Source: a virus
Virus record (IMG/VR): IMGVR_UViG_3300010389_000045
Span: 1-39,076 of that record
Reading direction: 5' to 3' (one strand)
Length of the DNA stretch: 39,076 nt
The notes beneath the pieces are model-generated. The model was not told the origin of the DNA. It did not search any database and was given only the letters and a program-made list of their open reading frames with translations. Position numbers and translations under genes: made by a program. Shown here piece after piece: positions 1 through 7,726 of this stretch (the stretch's first letter is position 1; each line of letters starts with the position of its first letter).

Positions 1-44
1 CACGTAAGGAGTCGTCGGCAGCGTCAGATGTGTATAAGAGACAG
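1..44 (+). other. Illumina Nextera adapter with i5 index (artefact)
   Basis: Bases 12-44 match the 33-base Nextera read-1 adapter, ending in the transposase mosaic end (AGATGTGTATAAGAGACAG). Bases 4-11 read GTAAGGAG, which is the Nextera i5 index 505, and bases 1-3 (CAC) are the end of the P5 arm. This is untrimmed library sequence, so phage DNA begins at about base 45. Confidence 0.97.
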
Positions 45-151
45 GTATTATTATCCTTGGATCTGCAGATTGTAGCACAGTTTCTGAGTGCTGTCCGCTT
101 TATTGTCCGTTTGCTTAGTTAAATGTTGAAATTGATGGACGCCGTCTGTGT

Positions 152-203
152 GATAAGTAGCTTATCGCTTACGCTCGGCGGGACGCCCCCCAGGCGGCCC
201 GCC
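152..203. other. Two adjacent stem-loops in the left leader
   Basis: GATAAG (152-157) and CTTATC (161-166) form a perfect 6-bp stem around TAG. Directly after, GGCGGG (177-182) pairs with CCCGCC (198-203) and, inside it, CGCC (184-187) pairs with GGCG (193-196), giving about 10 bp with one mismatch. There is no T-tract, so a simple terminator is unlikely. They may belong to a packaging or processing site. Confidence 0.5.
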
Positions 204-232
204 TGCTGCGACGCTTCACTGGCATTCGGGTG

Positions 233-264
233 TTGGACGACTGTGTAATGTCGTGTGCTAGACT
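233..264 (+). promoter_or_regulatory. Putative promoter for the late operon
   Basis: TTGGAC (233-238) and TAGACT (259-264) are separated by 20 bases, which is long for a sigma-70-type promoter. The case is helped by the minus-strand counterpart at 34339-34369, which has TTGACG, 19 bases and the same TAGACT, also just upstream of the same leader hairpin. Confidence 0.4.
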
Positions 265-295
265 CTCCAATGCTGAACGTGCTGTAGTAGCCCCA

Positions 296-332
296 GCATT
301 CGCCGCCCCCTGGAGGGGCGGCTCATTGAATG
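296..332 (+). ncRNA. Leader hairpin element, copy 1
   Basis: GCATTCGC leads into GCCGCCCC (302-309), a loop, GGGGCGGC (315-322), then GCTCATTGAATG. The same outer sequences flank a differently spelled stem at 34291-34325 on the minus strand. This copy lies in the presumed 5' leader of the terminase operon. No T-tract follows the stem, so it looks like a leader RNA element rather than a terminator. Confidence 0.55.
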
Positions 333-408
333 TCATTGTTGCAGGCTTTCTAGATGCCCGTCAGGGCGTCTACAACGCCCCACGCTGGACGATGTCCACG
401 GGGTGGAC

Positions 409-882
409 ATGGAAGCTGATGAGAATCCGAATGACTTCAGATGGACTTACAACTCGTCTACGGGCGAAGAAGAACCTCACCCGTTGGTTCACCAGTATTT
501 GGAAAACCTGACGTGTGTGGGGCACGACAGGCTGTCTGACAAAGAGTGGGCTGCTCGGCATGGCCTTGCGGATCGGACGTTGCGTCGTTGGAAGAAGGAC
601 GAGCGGTTCCGTAAGTTGTGGGCGAAGATGGCTGACGAGTCGGTGTTGGGGCCTGATGCGTTGTCTCCGATCTATCAGGCTGCGTTGAAGATTGCTGCGG
701 ATCCTGATCATCCGAAGTGGGATGCTGCGTCGAAAATGATTCTGTCGTTGGCTGACAAGGTGCGGCCACCGCAGATTCAAATTTCGGTGTCTGCTGAGGA
801 TAGGTTTCAGTCAATGTCGGATGAGCAACTCCAGGCGTATCTGGCTCAGGGCAAGGACGTGTTGGAGATTGGGCCTGCTTGA
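409..882 (+). CDS. Putative terminase small subunit
   Basis: A 157-residue protein directly upstream of the large terminase. The middle (DKEWAARHGLADRTLRRWKK) reads as a helix-turn-helix, as expected for a small subunit that recognises packaging-site DNA. The rest is charged and helical without a recognisable catalytic motif. ATG 409 is preferred because GGGG lies five bases upstream; an in-frame GTG at 403 is the alternative. The stop overlaps the next start as TGATG, so the two are translationally coupled. The call rests on the HTH, the size and the position, not on detailed family recognition; a regulatory HTH protein is possible. Confidence 0.65.
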   Translation: MEADENPNDFRWTYNSSTGEEEPHPLVHQYLENLTCVGHDRLSDKEWAARHGLADRTLRRWKKDERFRKLWAKMADESVLGPDALSPIYQAALKIAADPDHPKWDAASKMILSLADKVRPPQIQISVSAEDRFQSMSDEQLQAYLAQGKDVLEIGPA

Positions 883-2462
883 TGTCGGACCAGTTGGAGC
901 TTGCTCGTAGGGAGGCTGCGTGGCGTCGTGGCGCTACGGATCCTCATTGGGTGGCTGAGAACTGCTGGATGATCCAGCATCCTCAGGGAGAGCGCCTGTT
1001 TAACCTCAGGCCGTCTCAGGCTGCCGCTTTAACCCGTTGGGTTGACGGCGAGAACAGCATCACCCTAAAGGCCCGTCAGATTGGCTGGTCAACGCTGGTG
1101 TCGTTCTATGTGTTCTGGTTGGCGTATTGGCATCCGAACACTCGGGTCATGCTGCTTTCCAAGGGTGAGCGTGAGGCGCAGGAGTTGTTGGGCAAGGTCA
1201 AGTTTGGGTTGGAGCGTTTGCCTGGCTGGGTGCTTGCTAGGGGTGCTCGTGTGACTACGTCGAACTTGACGAAGGTTGAGTTGTCGAACGGCTCAGAAAT
1301 TTTGTCGTTGCCGTCGGGCAACAACCCTGCCCGTGGTTTTACAGGCCGCCTGATTGTGGTGGACGAGTTTGCGTTTTTGGAGAACGCTGGTGAGGCGTGG
1401 GCTTCGATTGAGCCGACCGCCGATATTGGCGGTCAGCTCATTCTGCTAAGCACTGCGAACGGGTCTGGCAACAAGTTCGAAGATTTGTGGGTGCGTGCCC
1501 AGTCAGGCAAGTCGGTGTTCAAGCCGATGTTTTACGGCTGGGATTCTGTGACTGAGCGTGACGACGCTTGGTATGAGCAGAAACAGTTTGATTTGCCTGA
1601 GTGGCAGCTGCATCAGGAGTACCCGTCGAACCCGACTGAGGCGTTTATTCGTTCGGGCATGATGGTGTTCAACGCTGAGTTGTTGGAGGAGTTGAACAAT
1701 GATGCTGTTGAGCCTGAGTGGACGTTGAACCTTGAGGGGCCTGGGCCTGAGTTTCCTCGGACGTTTGAGCCTGTTGAGAACTTGGCTTCGTCGTCGTTTG
1801 TGCATGTGTGGGAGCCGCCTGAGGAAGACACGGCGTATGTGATTGGTGCTGACGTTGCTGAGGGTTTGAAACATGGCGACTACAGCAGCGCTCATGTGTT
1901 GGCGGTGGGTGACGAAACTCGGATTGTTGCTGAGTGGCATGGCCACATCGAACCTGACTTGTTTGCCTATGAGCTGTTCAAGTTGGGGACGTGGTACAAC
2001 ACGGCACTGATTTTGCCTGAGGTCAACAACCATGGCCTGACGACTGTGACTGAGTTGCGGAAGTTGGGGTACAGGCGCATTTGGCGTCGTATGGCGTTGA
2101 ACTCGACTACGAAAAAACGGCAGATGGAGTGGGGTTGGAAAACGACCCGTGTGACGAAGCCGTTGATGATTGACGAGTTGCACAAGTGGTTGCGTGAACG
2201 TCGCTCGGACGGGGTGCCGTCCGTGGCGACGTGTGCGGAGCTGTCACGGTTTACTCGTAACAGCCGTGGCGGCATGTCTGGTTCGCCGCACGATGACCGT
2301 GTGATTTCGTTGGCGTTGGCTGTGCACGCTTTGCAGTTTGCCTACGCTCCTGAGTATCAGGAAGAGGTTGAGTATCCGTACATGTCGATGGCGTGGTATG
2401 AGCAGGAGCTGCAGAAGTGGGAAGGCAGCTTTGCTGAGGACGATGAGTGGGTAATTACCTAG
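882..2462 (+). CDS. terL: Terminase large subunit (packaging ATPase/nuclease)
   Basis: A 526-residue packaging motor protein that drives DNA into the prohead and cuts it. The N-terminal ATPase has a Walker A region KARQIGWST (about residues 63-71), Walker B LIVVDEF with D161/E162, and a coupling motif LLSTANG. Walker A is the variant with the lysine displaced upstream of RQ, as in many phage terminases. The C-terminal RNase-H-like nuclease shows VIGADVAEG, an acidic EVNNHG segment and SPHDDR, which would supply the metal-binding acidic residues. ATG 882 overlaps the preceding stop; a TTG one codon upstream is less likely. The length is normal for the family. Confidence 0.95.
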   Translation: MSDQLELARREAAWRRGATDPHWVAENCWMIQHPQGERLFNLRPSQAAALTRWVDGENSITLKARQIGWSTLVSFYVFWLAYWHPNTRVMLLSKGEREAQELLGKVKFGLERLPGWVLARGARVTTSNLTKVELSNGSEILSLPSGNNPARGFTGRLIVVDEFAFLENAGEAWASIEPTADIGGQLILLSTANGSGNKFEDLWVRAQSGKSVFKPMFYGWDSVTERDDAWYEQKQFDLPEWQLHQEYPSNPTEAFIRSGMMVFNAELLEELNNDAVEPEWTLNLEGPGPEFPRTFEPVENLASSSFVHVWEPPEEDTAYVIGADVAEGLKHGDYSSAHVLAVGDETRIVAEWHGHIEPDLFAYELFKLGTWYNTALILPEVNNHGLTTVTELRKLGYRRIWRRMALNSTTKKRQMEWGWKTTRVTKPLMIDELHKWLRERRSDGVPSVATCAELSRFTRNSRGGMSGSPHDDRVISLALAVHALQFAYAPEYQEEVEYPYMSMAWYEQELQKWEGSFAEDDEWVIT

Positions 2463-2514
2463 ACACCGTCCAGGGTGCTTTGAACATGTTCTGTCCCTAG
2501 ATTCGGGAGTTGTA

Positions 2515-2757
2515 ATGGGTCCAGACAAACTGCAGTACGACAGCACTGGTGCTGGCGAAATGGTGAAGTCGCATGACGGCGAAGTTATGGGTGGTTTTGC
2601 GGCGCCTGGCGGCGCTTCGTCGCTGCCTGGCAACGCTTCGGGTGGGCCTGTGCCTGTCAGTGGCCACCATGATGGGTCTGACGTTCGCACGATTGAAGGC
2701 GCTGCTGGTGGCCCGATCGGCGGATTCGCCAAGCCTGGCGGCGCTCAAGACATTTGA
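2515..2757 (+). CDS. Small glycine-rich protein of unknown function
   Basis: An 80-residue protein between terminase and portal, preceded by GGGAG seven bases before the ATG. It is rich in glycine, alanine and proline and contains two copies of a GGFAxPGGA-like motif (residues about 26-34 and 69-77), so it may be flexible or arise from internal duplication. No catalytic motif or membrane segment is visible. Its place in the head gene block suggests a minor head protein or packaging accessory, but this is inference. Confidence 0.6.
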   Translation: MGPDKLQYDSTGAGEMVKSHDGEVMGGFAAPGGASSLPGNASGGPVPVSGHHDGSDVRTIEGAAGGPIGGFAKPGGAQDI

Positions 2758-2769
2758 TACGTTTGCCTG

Positions 2770-3114
2770 ATGGCAACACGAGACGCTGCACCTGAAGAAC
2801 CACTGCCGAACGAGTGGGATCTGACGTATGAGCCGTGCCCCATTGGGGGCACGGCACAGCGTTACCACCGAGAAAGCAAGACTTTCTTTGAAGTGCCGTG
2901 CGAAACAAGCATTAGCGGATCTCGTTTGTGTTGGACCTGCAAGATGGGGCACATGCACAAAGAGTTTGCTAGCGGCCGTGACCCTATTGGTAACGGCGGC
3001 ACGCCTTTTGCTACGTCAGCACGAGAGGGCTGGACACAAATGGGCGCTTTGAAGGAATCAACGGATTACGCACGCGCTAACGGGGTTGAGTTGCAGCGTG
3101 CTTCACGCTCGTAG
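2770..3114 (+). CDS. Cysteine-containing protein of unknown function
   Basis: A 114-residue soluble protein ending eight bases before the portal start. The cysteines at about 23, 44, 54 and 57, the last two as CWTC followed by KMGHMH, could bind a metal. No good ribosome-binding site precedes ATG 2770, and it lies 12 bases after the previous gene, so reinitiation is likely. I do not recognise the family. Confidence 0.6.
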   Translation: MATRDAAPEEPLPNEWDLTYEPCPIGGTAQRYHRESKTFFEVPCETSISGSRLCWTCKMGHMHKEFASGRDPIGNGGTPFATSAREGWTQMGALKESTDYARANGVELQRASRS

Positions 3115-3122
3115 GAGACAAC

Positions 3123-4976
3123 ATGCCTGTTTTCGGGCGCAAACCGAAGCAGAAGCCACAGGCAGAACTTCTGTCGTACTACGGGCAGGAACTTGAGCGT
3201 TCCAAAGAGTGGCGGGAAACCGAAGGTTACGATGACTGTTGGACCGATATGGTCGACCTTTACCGTGGTGAGTCCATCTTTCCCACGGCAGGACGGTCCT
3301 CCGAAGATCGTATTGCGATCAACCAGGCGTTTTCGACGATCAACGTCATTTACCCTGCCATTTCTGTTTCTCGACCTGAGATCGTTGTAGCCGCAAACCA
3401 GCCCGATCTAGAAACTCGGGCTGTGTTTGTGCAGGCCATGATCAACCACCAGTGGGAACGTTACCGCATGCAGGAGCCGTTCCGCCGTGCCGTTAAAGAC
3501 TCGCTGATTGTGGGTCACGGCTGGTGCAAGATGCTGTGGTCTTACGAAGAAACCGAAAAGGATCTGACGGACGAAGAGTTTGCTATTCGGTTCCAAGCAG
3601 CAGCTTTGGACGAAGAAGCAATCGCTAGAGAAGAAGACCGTGACCCTGTCACGGACGAAGAACTGGCCCGCCAAATTATTGGCGCAGCCAAAGAAACAAT
3701 TGTTGACCGACCTGTCATGGAGCGCATTTCGCCCCACGACATGTTTGTTAACCCTGAAGCCACGTCGCTGGAAGACGCCCGTTGGATTGCGCAGCGCATT
3801 GTGCGCCACATTGACGACGTAAAGACCGACCCTGCTTACAGCCGCAAAGCCCGTGACAACGCTTTGCCTGGGCTGACATTGGCAGACCCGCACTACGCTC
3901 GCCATCAGGAAAACTACGAGTCCAACGAACTTATTGAGGTGTTTGAGTTTTATGACTTGGCACGTCAAACGATGTGTACGTTTACGGCTGGCGCTACCGA
4001 GTACCTGATTCGGCCTCGCAAGATGCCGTATGCGTTTGGTCATCCGTTTGAGATGATTCGCAACTACGAGGTGCCTGACCACTTCTACCCGATGGGCGAT
4101 CTGGAAATGATTGCTCCGCTGGTCAAAGAACTATCGAAGACTCGTTCTGAAATGATGAACCACCGTGCCCGTTACGCACGGAAGTACTTGGCCCGCAAGG
4201 CTGCAATTTCTCAGTCGGACCTGACCAAGATTGCTTCAAAGCGTGACGGCGAAGTGATCTTTGTTGAAGACGACAGCGTGCCGCTTGCTGACGTAATCCA
4301 GCCTGTTAACCAGATCGGCATGGACCCTGGCCTGTACAACTGGTCGCAGGCTATCGAAAACGACATTCAAGACATTTCAGGCATTACCGAGTTCATGCGT
4401 GGTGGCGGCGGCCAGATCCGCCGCACCGCCACCGAAGCGAGCCTGCTGCAGGACGCTGCTAACGTCCGTACTGCCGAGAAGCTGGATCGTGTCGAAACGT
4501 TCATTGCAAATTTGGCTACGAAGCTTCTACAGATCAACCAGCAGTACGTTACGGGTCGACAGGCAGCAAAGATTATTGGTCGTGACGGTGCAAACCTGTG
4601 GGTTCCGTACACCCGTGAAGACATCAAGGGCCAGTACGACTTCCGTGTAGAAGCGGGGTCTACTGTTCCGAAGAACGAAACGTTCCGTCGCCAGTCTGCC
4701 CTAGGCATGCTGCAGGCTTTAGGTCCGTTTATCCAGACGGGGCAGGTCAACGTTCAAGAGTTGTTGCGTGTTGTGCTACGTGACGGCTTTGCGATTAAAA
4801 ACCCTGAGAAGTTTTTGCAAACAGAGCCGCAGCAGCCCCAGATGGGGATGCCTGCTGGCGTGAACGGTCAGGCTATGCAAGCCTTGGGTGCGGGCGGCGG
4901 CGTGGGCGCCGACGCTCCGCAGCTAGAACCGCAAGCACAAGCCGACGCTGACGCTGCTGCTCAGCTAGGCATCTGA
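3123..4976 (+). CDS. Portal protein (P22/SU10-like)
   Basis: A 617-residue protein forming the dodecameric ring at the packaging vertex, the docking site for terminase and later for the tail. The order terminase-portal-scaffold-capsid is classic. The region around residues 415-470, with DISGITEFMRGG, then a TATEAS segment and a long helix (TAEKLDRVETFIANLATKLL), is the pattern of podovirus portals, where it forms the stem and wing. An acidic segment at about 140-185 and a proline/glutamine/alanine-rich tail after about 565 flank the core. AGGAG precedes ATG 3123 at good spacing. Length is in the usual range for short-tailed phage portals. Confidence 0.9.
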   Translation: MPVFGRKPKQKPQAELLSYYGQELERSKEWRETEGYDDCWTDMVDLYRGESIFPTAGRSSEDRIAINQAFSTINVIYPAISVSRPEIVVAANQPDLETRAVFVQAMINHQWERYRMQEPFRRAVKDSLIVGHGWCKMLWSYEETEKDLTDEEFAIRFQAAALDEEAIAREEDRDPVTDEELARQIIGAAKETIVDRPVMERISPHDMFVNPEATSLEDARWIAQRIVRHIDDVKTDPAYSRKARDNALPGLTLADPHYARHQENYESNELIEVFEFYDLARQTMCTFTAGATEYLIRPRKMPYAFGHPFEMIRNYEVPDHFYPMGDLEMIAPLVKELSKTRSEMMNHRARYARKYLARKAAISQSDLTKIASKRDGEVIFVEDDSVPLADVIQPVNQIGMDPGLYNWSQAIENDIQDISGITEFMRGGGGQIRRTATEASLLQDAANVRTAEKLDRVETFIANLATKLLQINQQYVTGRQAAKIIGRDGANLWVPYTREDIKGQYDFRVEAGSTVPKNETFRRQSALGMLQALGPFIQTGQVNVQELLRVVLRDGFAIKNPEKFLQTEPQQPQMGMPAGVNGQAMQALGAGGGVGADAPQLEPQAQADADAAAQLGI

Positions 4977-4990
4977 CAACTAGGAGCACA

Positions 4991-5761
4991 ATGCGACCGA
5001 TCATTACACGTTCGGGCTGGGGCGCCCGCATGCCCCGAAAGCCGTTTACCCGCCTGAAGCCATCCAGGGTTGTAGGCATTGTTCTGCACCACAGCGGTGT
5101 GCAGAACGGCCCTAGCGGCCCTAAGGCACTCAAGGCGTTTGAACGTACTCACATGGATACCCGTGGTTGGAACGCTATTGCATACAACTGGCTCGTTGAC
5201 GAAGAAGGTGTCGTCTACGAGGGGCGAGGTGGCGGCATTGTTGGTGGCGCTACCCGAGGCTGGAACAGCCGTACCGAATCTATTTGCTACACAGGGTGGG
5301 GATCTGGCCCTGTTCCTGATGCAGCGTTGAAGTCAATCCGCTGGACTATGGATCAGATCCAGAATCGGTACGACAACAAACTTTGGATCAAAGGCCATCG
5401 AGACAAGGCGTCTACGAGCTGCCCTGGCAGCGAGTTGTACGCATGGTTGCAGCGTGGCCGCACCCTGCCCAACGACCCCAAGGTTGGGGATTTTGGTGTC
5501 GACTGGGCAGCTGTTGCTGCCTACGTCGCTGCGCTGGGAGAACAGGTTGCTGCAAAGCCTTTGAGCCGTCGCCGTCGTTCTCGTGGCAAAGCTGTCGAGT
5601 TGGTGCAGCGTCAACTGCGAGACAAAGGGCACGATCCTGGCAGTGTTGACGGCGTTTATGGCCGCATGACTGCAGCTGCTGTTAAGGGTTTCCAACGCCA
5701 TCGTGGCCTGAAGCCCGATGGCGTTGTTGGCAGGAACACTTGGAACGCTTTGTTCTCCTGA
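4991..5761 (+). CDS. N-acetylmuramoyl-L-alanine amidase with peptidoglycan-binding domain (endolysin)
   Basis: A 256-residue lysis enzyme that cuts the amide bond between muramic acid and the stem peptide. Residues about 1-155 are an Amidase_2/PGRP fold: RSGWGAR start, LHHSG (H33/H34), Y65 in AYNWLVD, H136 in GHRD and C144 in TSCPG, giving the zinc ligands and catalytic tyrosine. Residues about 190-255 are a PG_binding_1 domain (VQRQLRDKGHDPG, then FQRHRGLKPDG and NTWNALF). There is no signal peptide, so export would depend on a holin, or the protein acts from the virion. It sits between portal and scaffold, far from the holin-like gene at 23595. Confidence 0.95.
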   Translation: MRPIITRSGWGARMPRKPFTRLKPSRVVGIVLHHSGVQNGPSGPKALKAFERTHMDTRGWNAIAYNWLVDEEGVVYEGRGGGIVGGATRGWNSRTESICYTGWGSGPVPDAALKSIRWTMDQIQNRYDNKLWIKGHRDKASTSCPGSELYAWLQRGRTLPNDPKVGDFGVDWAAVAAYVAALGEQVAAKPLSRRRRSRGKAVELVQRQLRDKGHDPGSVDGVYGRMTAAAVKGFQRHRGLKPDGVVGRNTWNALFS

Positions 5762-5781
5762 ACATTGTCTAGGTTCCCATA

Positions 5782-5856
5782 GGAGCAACCCGCCCGTGGA
5801 CTCCTAAGGAGCAATCCGTGATCCAGACCGAAAGTGGACTCCAAGACGGAGCAACC
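5782..5856 (+). repeat. Short direct repeats across the scaffold start
   Basis: GGAGCAAYC occurs three times (5782-5790, 5808-5817 with one extra base, 5848-5856) and GTGGACTCC twice (5796-5804, 5834-5842). The second GGAGCAA is the scaffold ribosome-binding site. The first, followed by GTG GAC TCC TAA, could start a three-codon leader peptide ending in the true ribosome-binding site. Confidence 0.6.
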
Positions 5857-6618
5857 GCCCAAAGTCAGCAGCAGCCAAACGAAGGAATCACTCTCCCAGA
5901 CGGAACAGTGATCACCCTGGAAGAGGCGGCACAGGGGTACATGCGTAACAGGGATTACACCCAGAAAACGCAAGACCTCGCAAACCAGCGTCGAATCGCC
6001 CAAAGAGGACTTGATCTTCTTCAGGCGCTTGACCAAGACCCCAAAGCAACCGTTGAGTTGATTGCCAACACCTACAAGGTTCAGCAGCCTGTAGCAGCTA
6101 CGGCTCCTGCAGCTACGAACGAGTGGGGGGAGCCAGTCGAGGCTCCCGCAGACACCCCCGAGGTGGCTGCGTTGAAGGCAGAGATCCAGCAACTTCGGGG
6201 AACGGTCGGGACCGTCGCACAGCAGCAGCAGCGTTCAGCTTTGATGAATGAAATTGCTGATGTTCAGAGTCGCTACGGCGACTTCGATCAAGATGTGGTT
6301 CTTCGGCACATGCAGGCGAACGACATTCCTACGGTTGAGATGGCGTATCGCGATTTGAACTGGGTCGAACTTCAGGAGTCGGCTGCTACGCAGCGGGCAA
6401 TTGAGGCAGAGCAGCAGCAAGTTCTGGAAGAAAAGCGGAAGATGCAGGGTGTTGTGGCGGCAGGGGCTGGTATCCCTGGCGGCAACGTGGATTCTGGTCC
6501 GAAGGACTATTCGCCTGCTTCCCAGGGTTCTTGGCGAGACACTCTCGCTGAGGCTCTCCGAGATTCGATGGCCGAAAACGGCGTGTCGGACCTTAGAGAT
6601 CCGCTGCTGAACGGCTGA
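5818..6618 (+). CDS. Putative capsid scaffolding protein
   Basis: A 266-residue protein between portal and capsid genes, where scaffolds are expected. The N-terminus (about residues 25-65) carries a TLEEAAQGYMRNRDYTQKTQDL segment common in phage scaffold proteins; the rest is glutamine-rich and helical (about 95-215) with a glycine-containing break and a helical tail. Scaffolds guide capsid assembly and leave the prohead. GTG 5818 is chosen because AAGGAG lies six bases upstream. No protease signature is visible, so a separate or host protease, or no cleavage, must be assumed. Confidence 0.8.
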   Translation: MIQTESGLQDGATAQSQQQPNEGITLPDGTVITLEEAAQGYMRNRDYTQKTQDLANQRRIAQRGLDLLQALDQDPKATVELIANTYKVQQPVAATAPAATNEWGEPVEAPADTPEVAALKAEIQQLRGTVGTVAQQQQRSALMNEIADVQSRYGDFDQDVVLRHMQANDIPTVEMAYRDLNWVELQESAATQRAIEAEQQQVLEEKRKMQGVVAAGAGIPGGNVDSGPKDYSPASQGSWRDTLAEALRDSMAENGVSDLRDPLLNG

Positions 6619-6659
6619 CGTTCGGCTGATCCCGTCCCTACTCTCCTTAGGAGTACATC

Positions 6660-7652
6660 ATGGCTTTCGGTTACAAGGACACCGATGCTAACTGGTCAGA
6701 CATTCTGACCACGACCTTTGCCAAGGTCACCCCCCAGTTCATTGATCAGGTCTTCCAGGCCCGTCCGCTGGCTTACTTCCTCGCTCGTGCGGGGCAGGTC
6801 ATCCAGATTGACGGCGGTGCTCGCATTCAGGAAGCGCTGATCGCTCAGGACAACTCGACCAACACGATCACTTACTCGGGTGTCGGTACTATCGGCAACA
6901 CCCCGCAGGAAGAGGTCACCTCGGCTATCTACGACTGGAAGCAGCTTGCTTCGACCGTGTCGATTTCGGGTATTGAAGAGGCTCAGAACAGCGGCGAAGC
7001 TGCGTTCCTCGACCTTCTCAACACCAAGATCGAGGTCGCTCGTGAGTCTGTTGTTCAGAAGATGAACGAGATGTTCTACGCTGCTGGTGGCGTTTCGGGC
7101 AGCAACCCGAACGACTTCCACGGCATTGGCCTCCTGATTAAGGACACCAGCACCGTGGTTGGCGGTATTGACCCCGCTAACAACACTTGGTGGCAGAGCC
7201 AGGTCCACGACGCAACCAGTGCGGCTGCGTTCGATCACACGGACGCTACTGAGCTGGACCGCACCATGATGACCAACGTGTTTAACGACGCGTCGGTCGG
7301 TGGCGACACCCCGCAGTTCGTCATCACCACCCAGGCGCTCCACGAGAAGTACGAAAGCCTGCTTCAGGGCAACGTCCGTTACATGGACACCGCTCTTGCT
7401 GACGCTGGCTTCCAGTCTCTGGAGTTCAAGGGCCGCCCCGTTCTCTTCGACGAGGACTGCCCCGCTGGCGAGATGTACTTCATCAACCCGAAGTACCTGC
7501 GTCTCAAGGTTCACCGTGACCGCTTCTTCAAGGCTGGCCCGTTCATCCAGCCTGTCGACAAGGACACTCGGACCATGAAGATGCTCACCTACGGCAACCT
7601 GACGATCAACAGCCGTCGTCACCAGGGCTGCATCACTGGCCTTACCGTCTGA
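6660..7652 (+). CDS. Major capsid protein
   Basis: A 330-residue protein after the scaffold gene. The pattern is that of HK97-fold capsid proteins: an early FIDQVFQARPLAYFLARAG, a hairpin-like segment at about 55-95, a long spine helix at about 105-140 (EEAQNSGEAAFLDLLNTKIEVARES) and a C-terminal beta-rich part with LEFKGRPVLFDEDCP. AGGAG precedes ATG 6660. Codon use is richer in C-ending codons than in its neighbours, as expected for a highly expressed gene. A terminator-like hairpin follows, which also fits high expression. Confidence 0.88.
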   Translation: MAFGYKDTDANWSDILTTTFAKVTPQFIDQVFQARPLAYFLARAGQVIQIDGGARIQEALIAQDNSTNTITYSGVGTIGNTPQEEVTSAIYDWKQLASTVSISGIEEAQNSGEAAFLDLLNTKIEVARESVVQKMNEMFYAAGGVSGSNPNDFHGIGLLIKDTSTVVGGIDPANNTWWQSQVHDATSAAAFDHTDATELDRTMMTNVFNDASVGGDTPQFVITTQALHEKYESLLQGNVRYMDTALADAGFQSLEFKGRPVLFDEDCPAGEMYFINPKYLRLKVHRDRFFKAGPFIQPVDKDTRTMKMLTYGNLTINSRRHQGCITGLTV

Positions 7653-7672
7653 TAATCAGGCATAGGTTTGGC

Positions 7673-7702
7673 GGGGCAGGTCAGCTACGGCTGGCCTGCC
7701 CC
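7673..7702 (+). terminator. Terminator-like hairpin after the capsid gene
   Basis: GGGGCAGGTCAG (7673-7684) pairs with CTGGCCTGCCCC (7691-7702), 12 bp with one G-T pair, around a six-base loop. A modestly T-rich stretch follows (TGATCTGATTGTTT). It probably reduces transcription past the capsid gene. Confidence 0.75.
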
Positions 7703-7726
7703 TGATCTGATTGTTTGGAGAGGCCC

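Larger units (their letters stand above)
45..402. other. Noncoding left-end leader
   Basis: No convincing gene is seen between the adapter and the small terminase gene. The stretch holds three stem-loops and a promoter-like pair, listed separately. A 93-codon frame at 230-511 overlaps the terminase gene in another frame and is not credible. The region could be a packaging or late-promoter region, but no cos or pac site can be recognised by eye. Confidence 0.6.

Noticed and set aside
230-511. 93-codon plus-strand ORF at the left end
   Set aside because: It overlaps the small terminase gene in another frame, covers the leader hairpin and has no ribosome-binding site.
2482-2491. GAACATGTTC palindrome, considered as a LexA/SOS box
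   Set aside because: Gram-positive SOS boxes need GAAC-N4-GTTC; here only two bases separate the halves.
6696-7622. 308-codon ORF antisense to the capsid gene
   Set aside because: It is a mirror frame created by the regular codon use of the capsid gene; the sense protein has clear capsid features.
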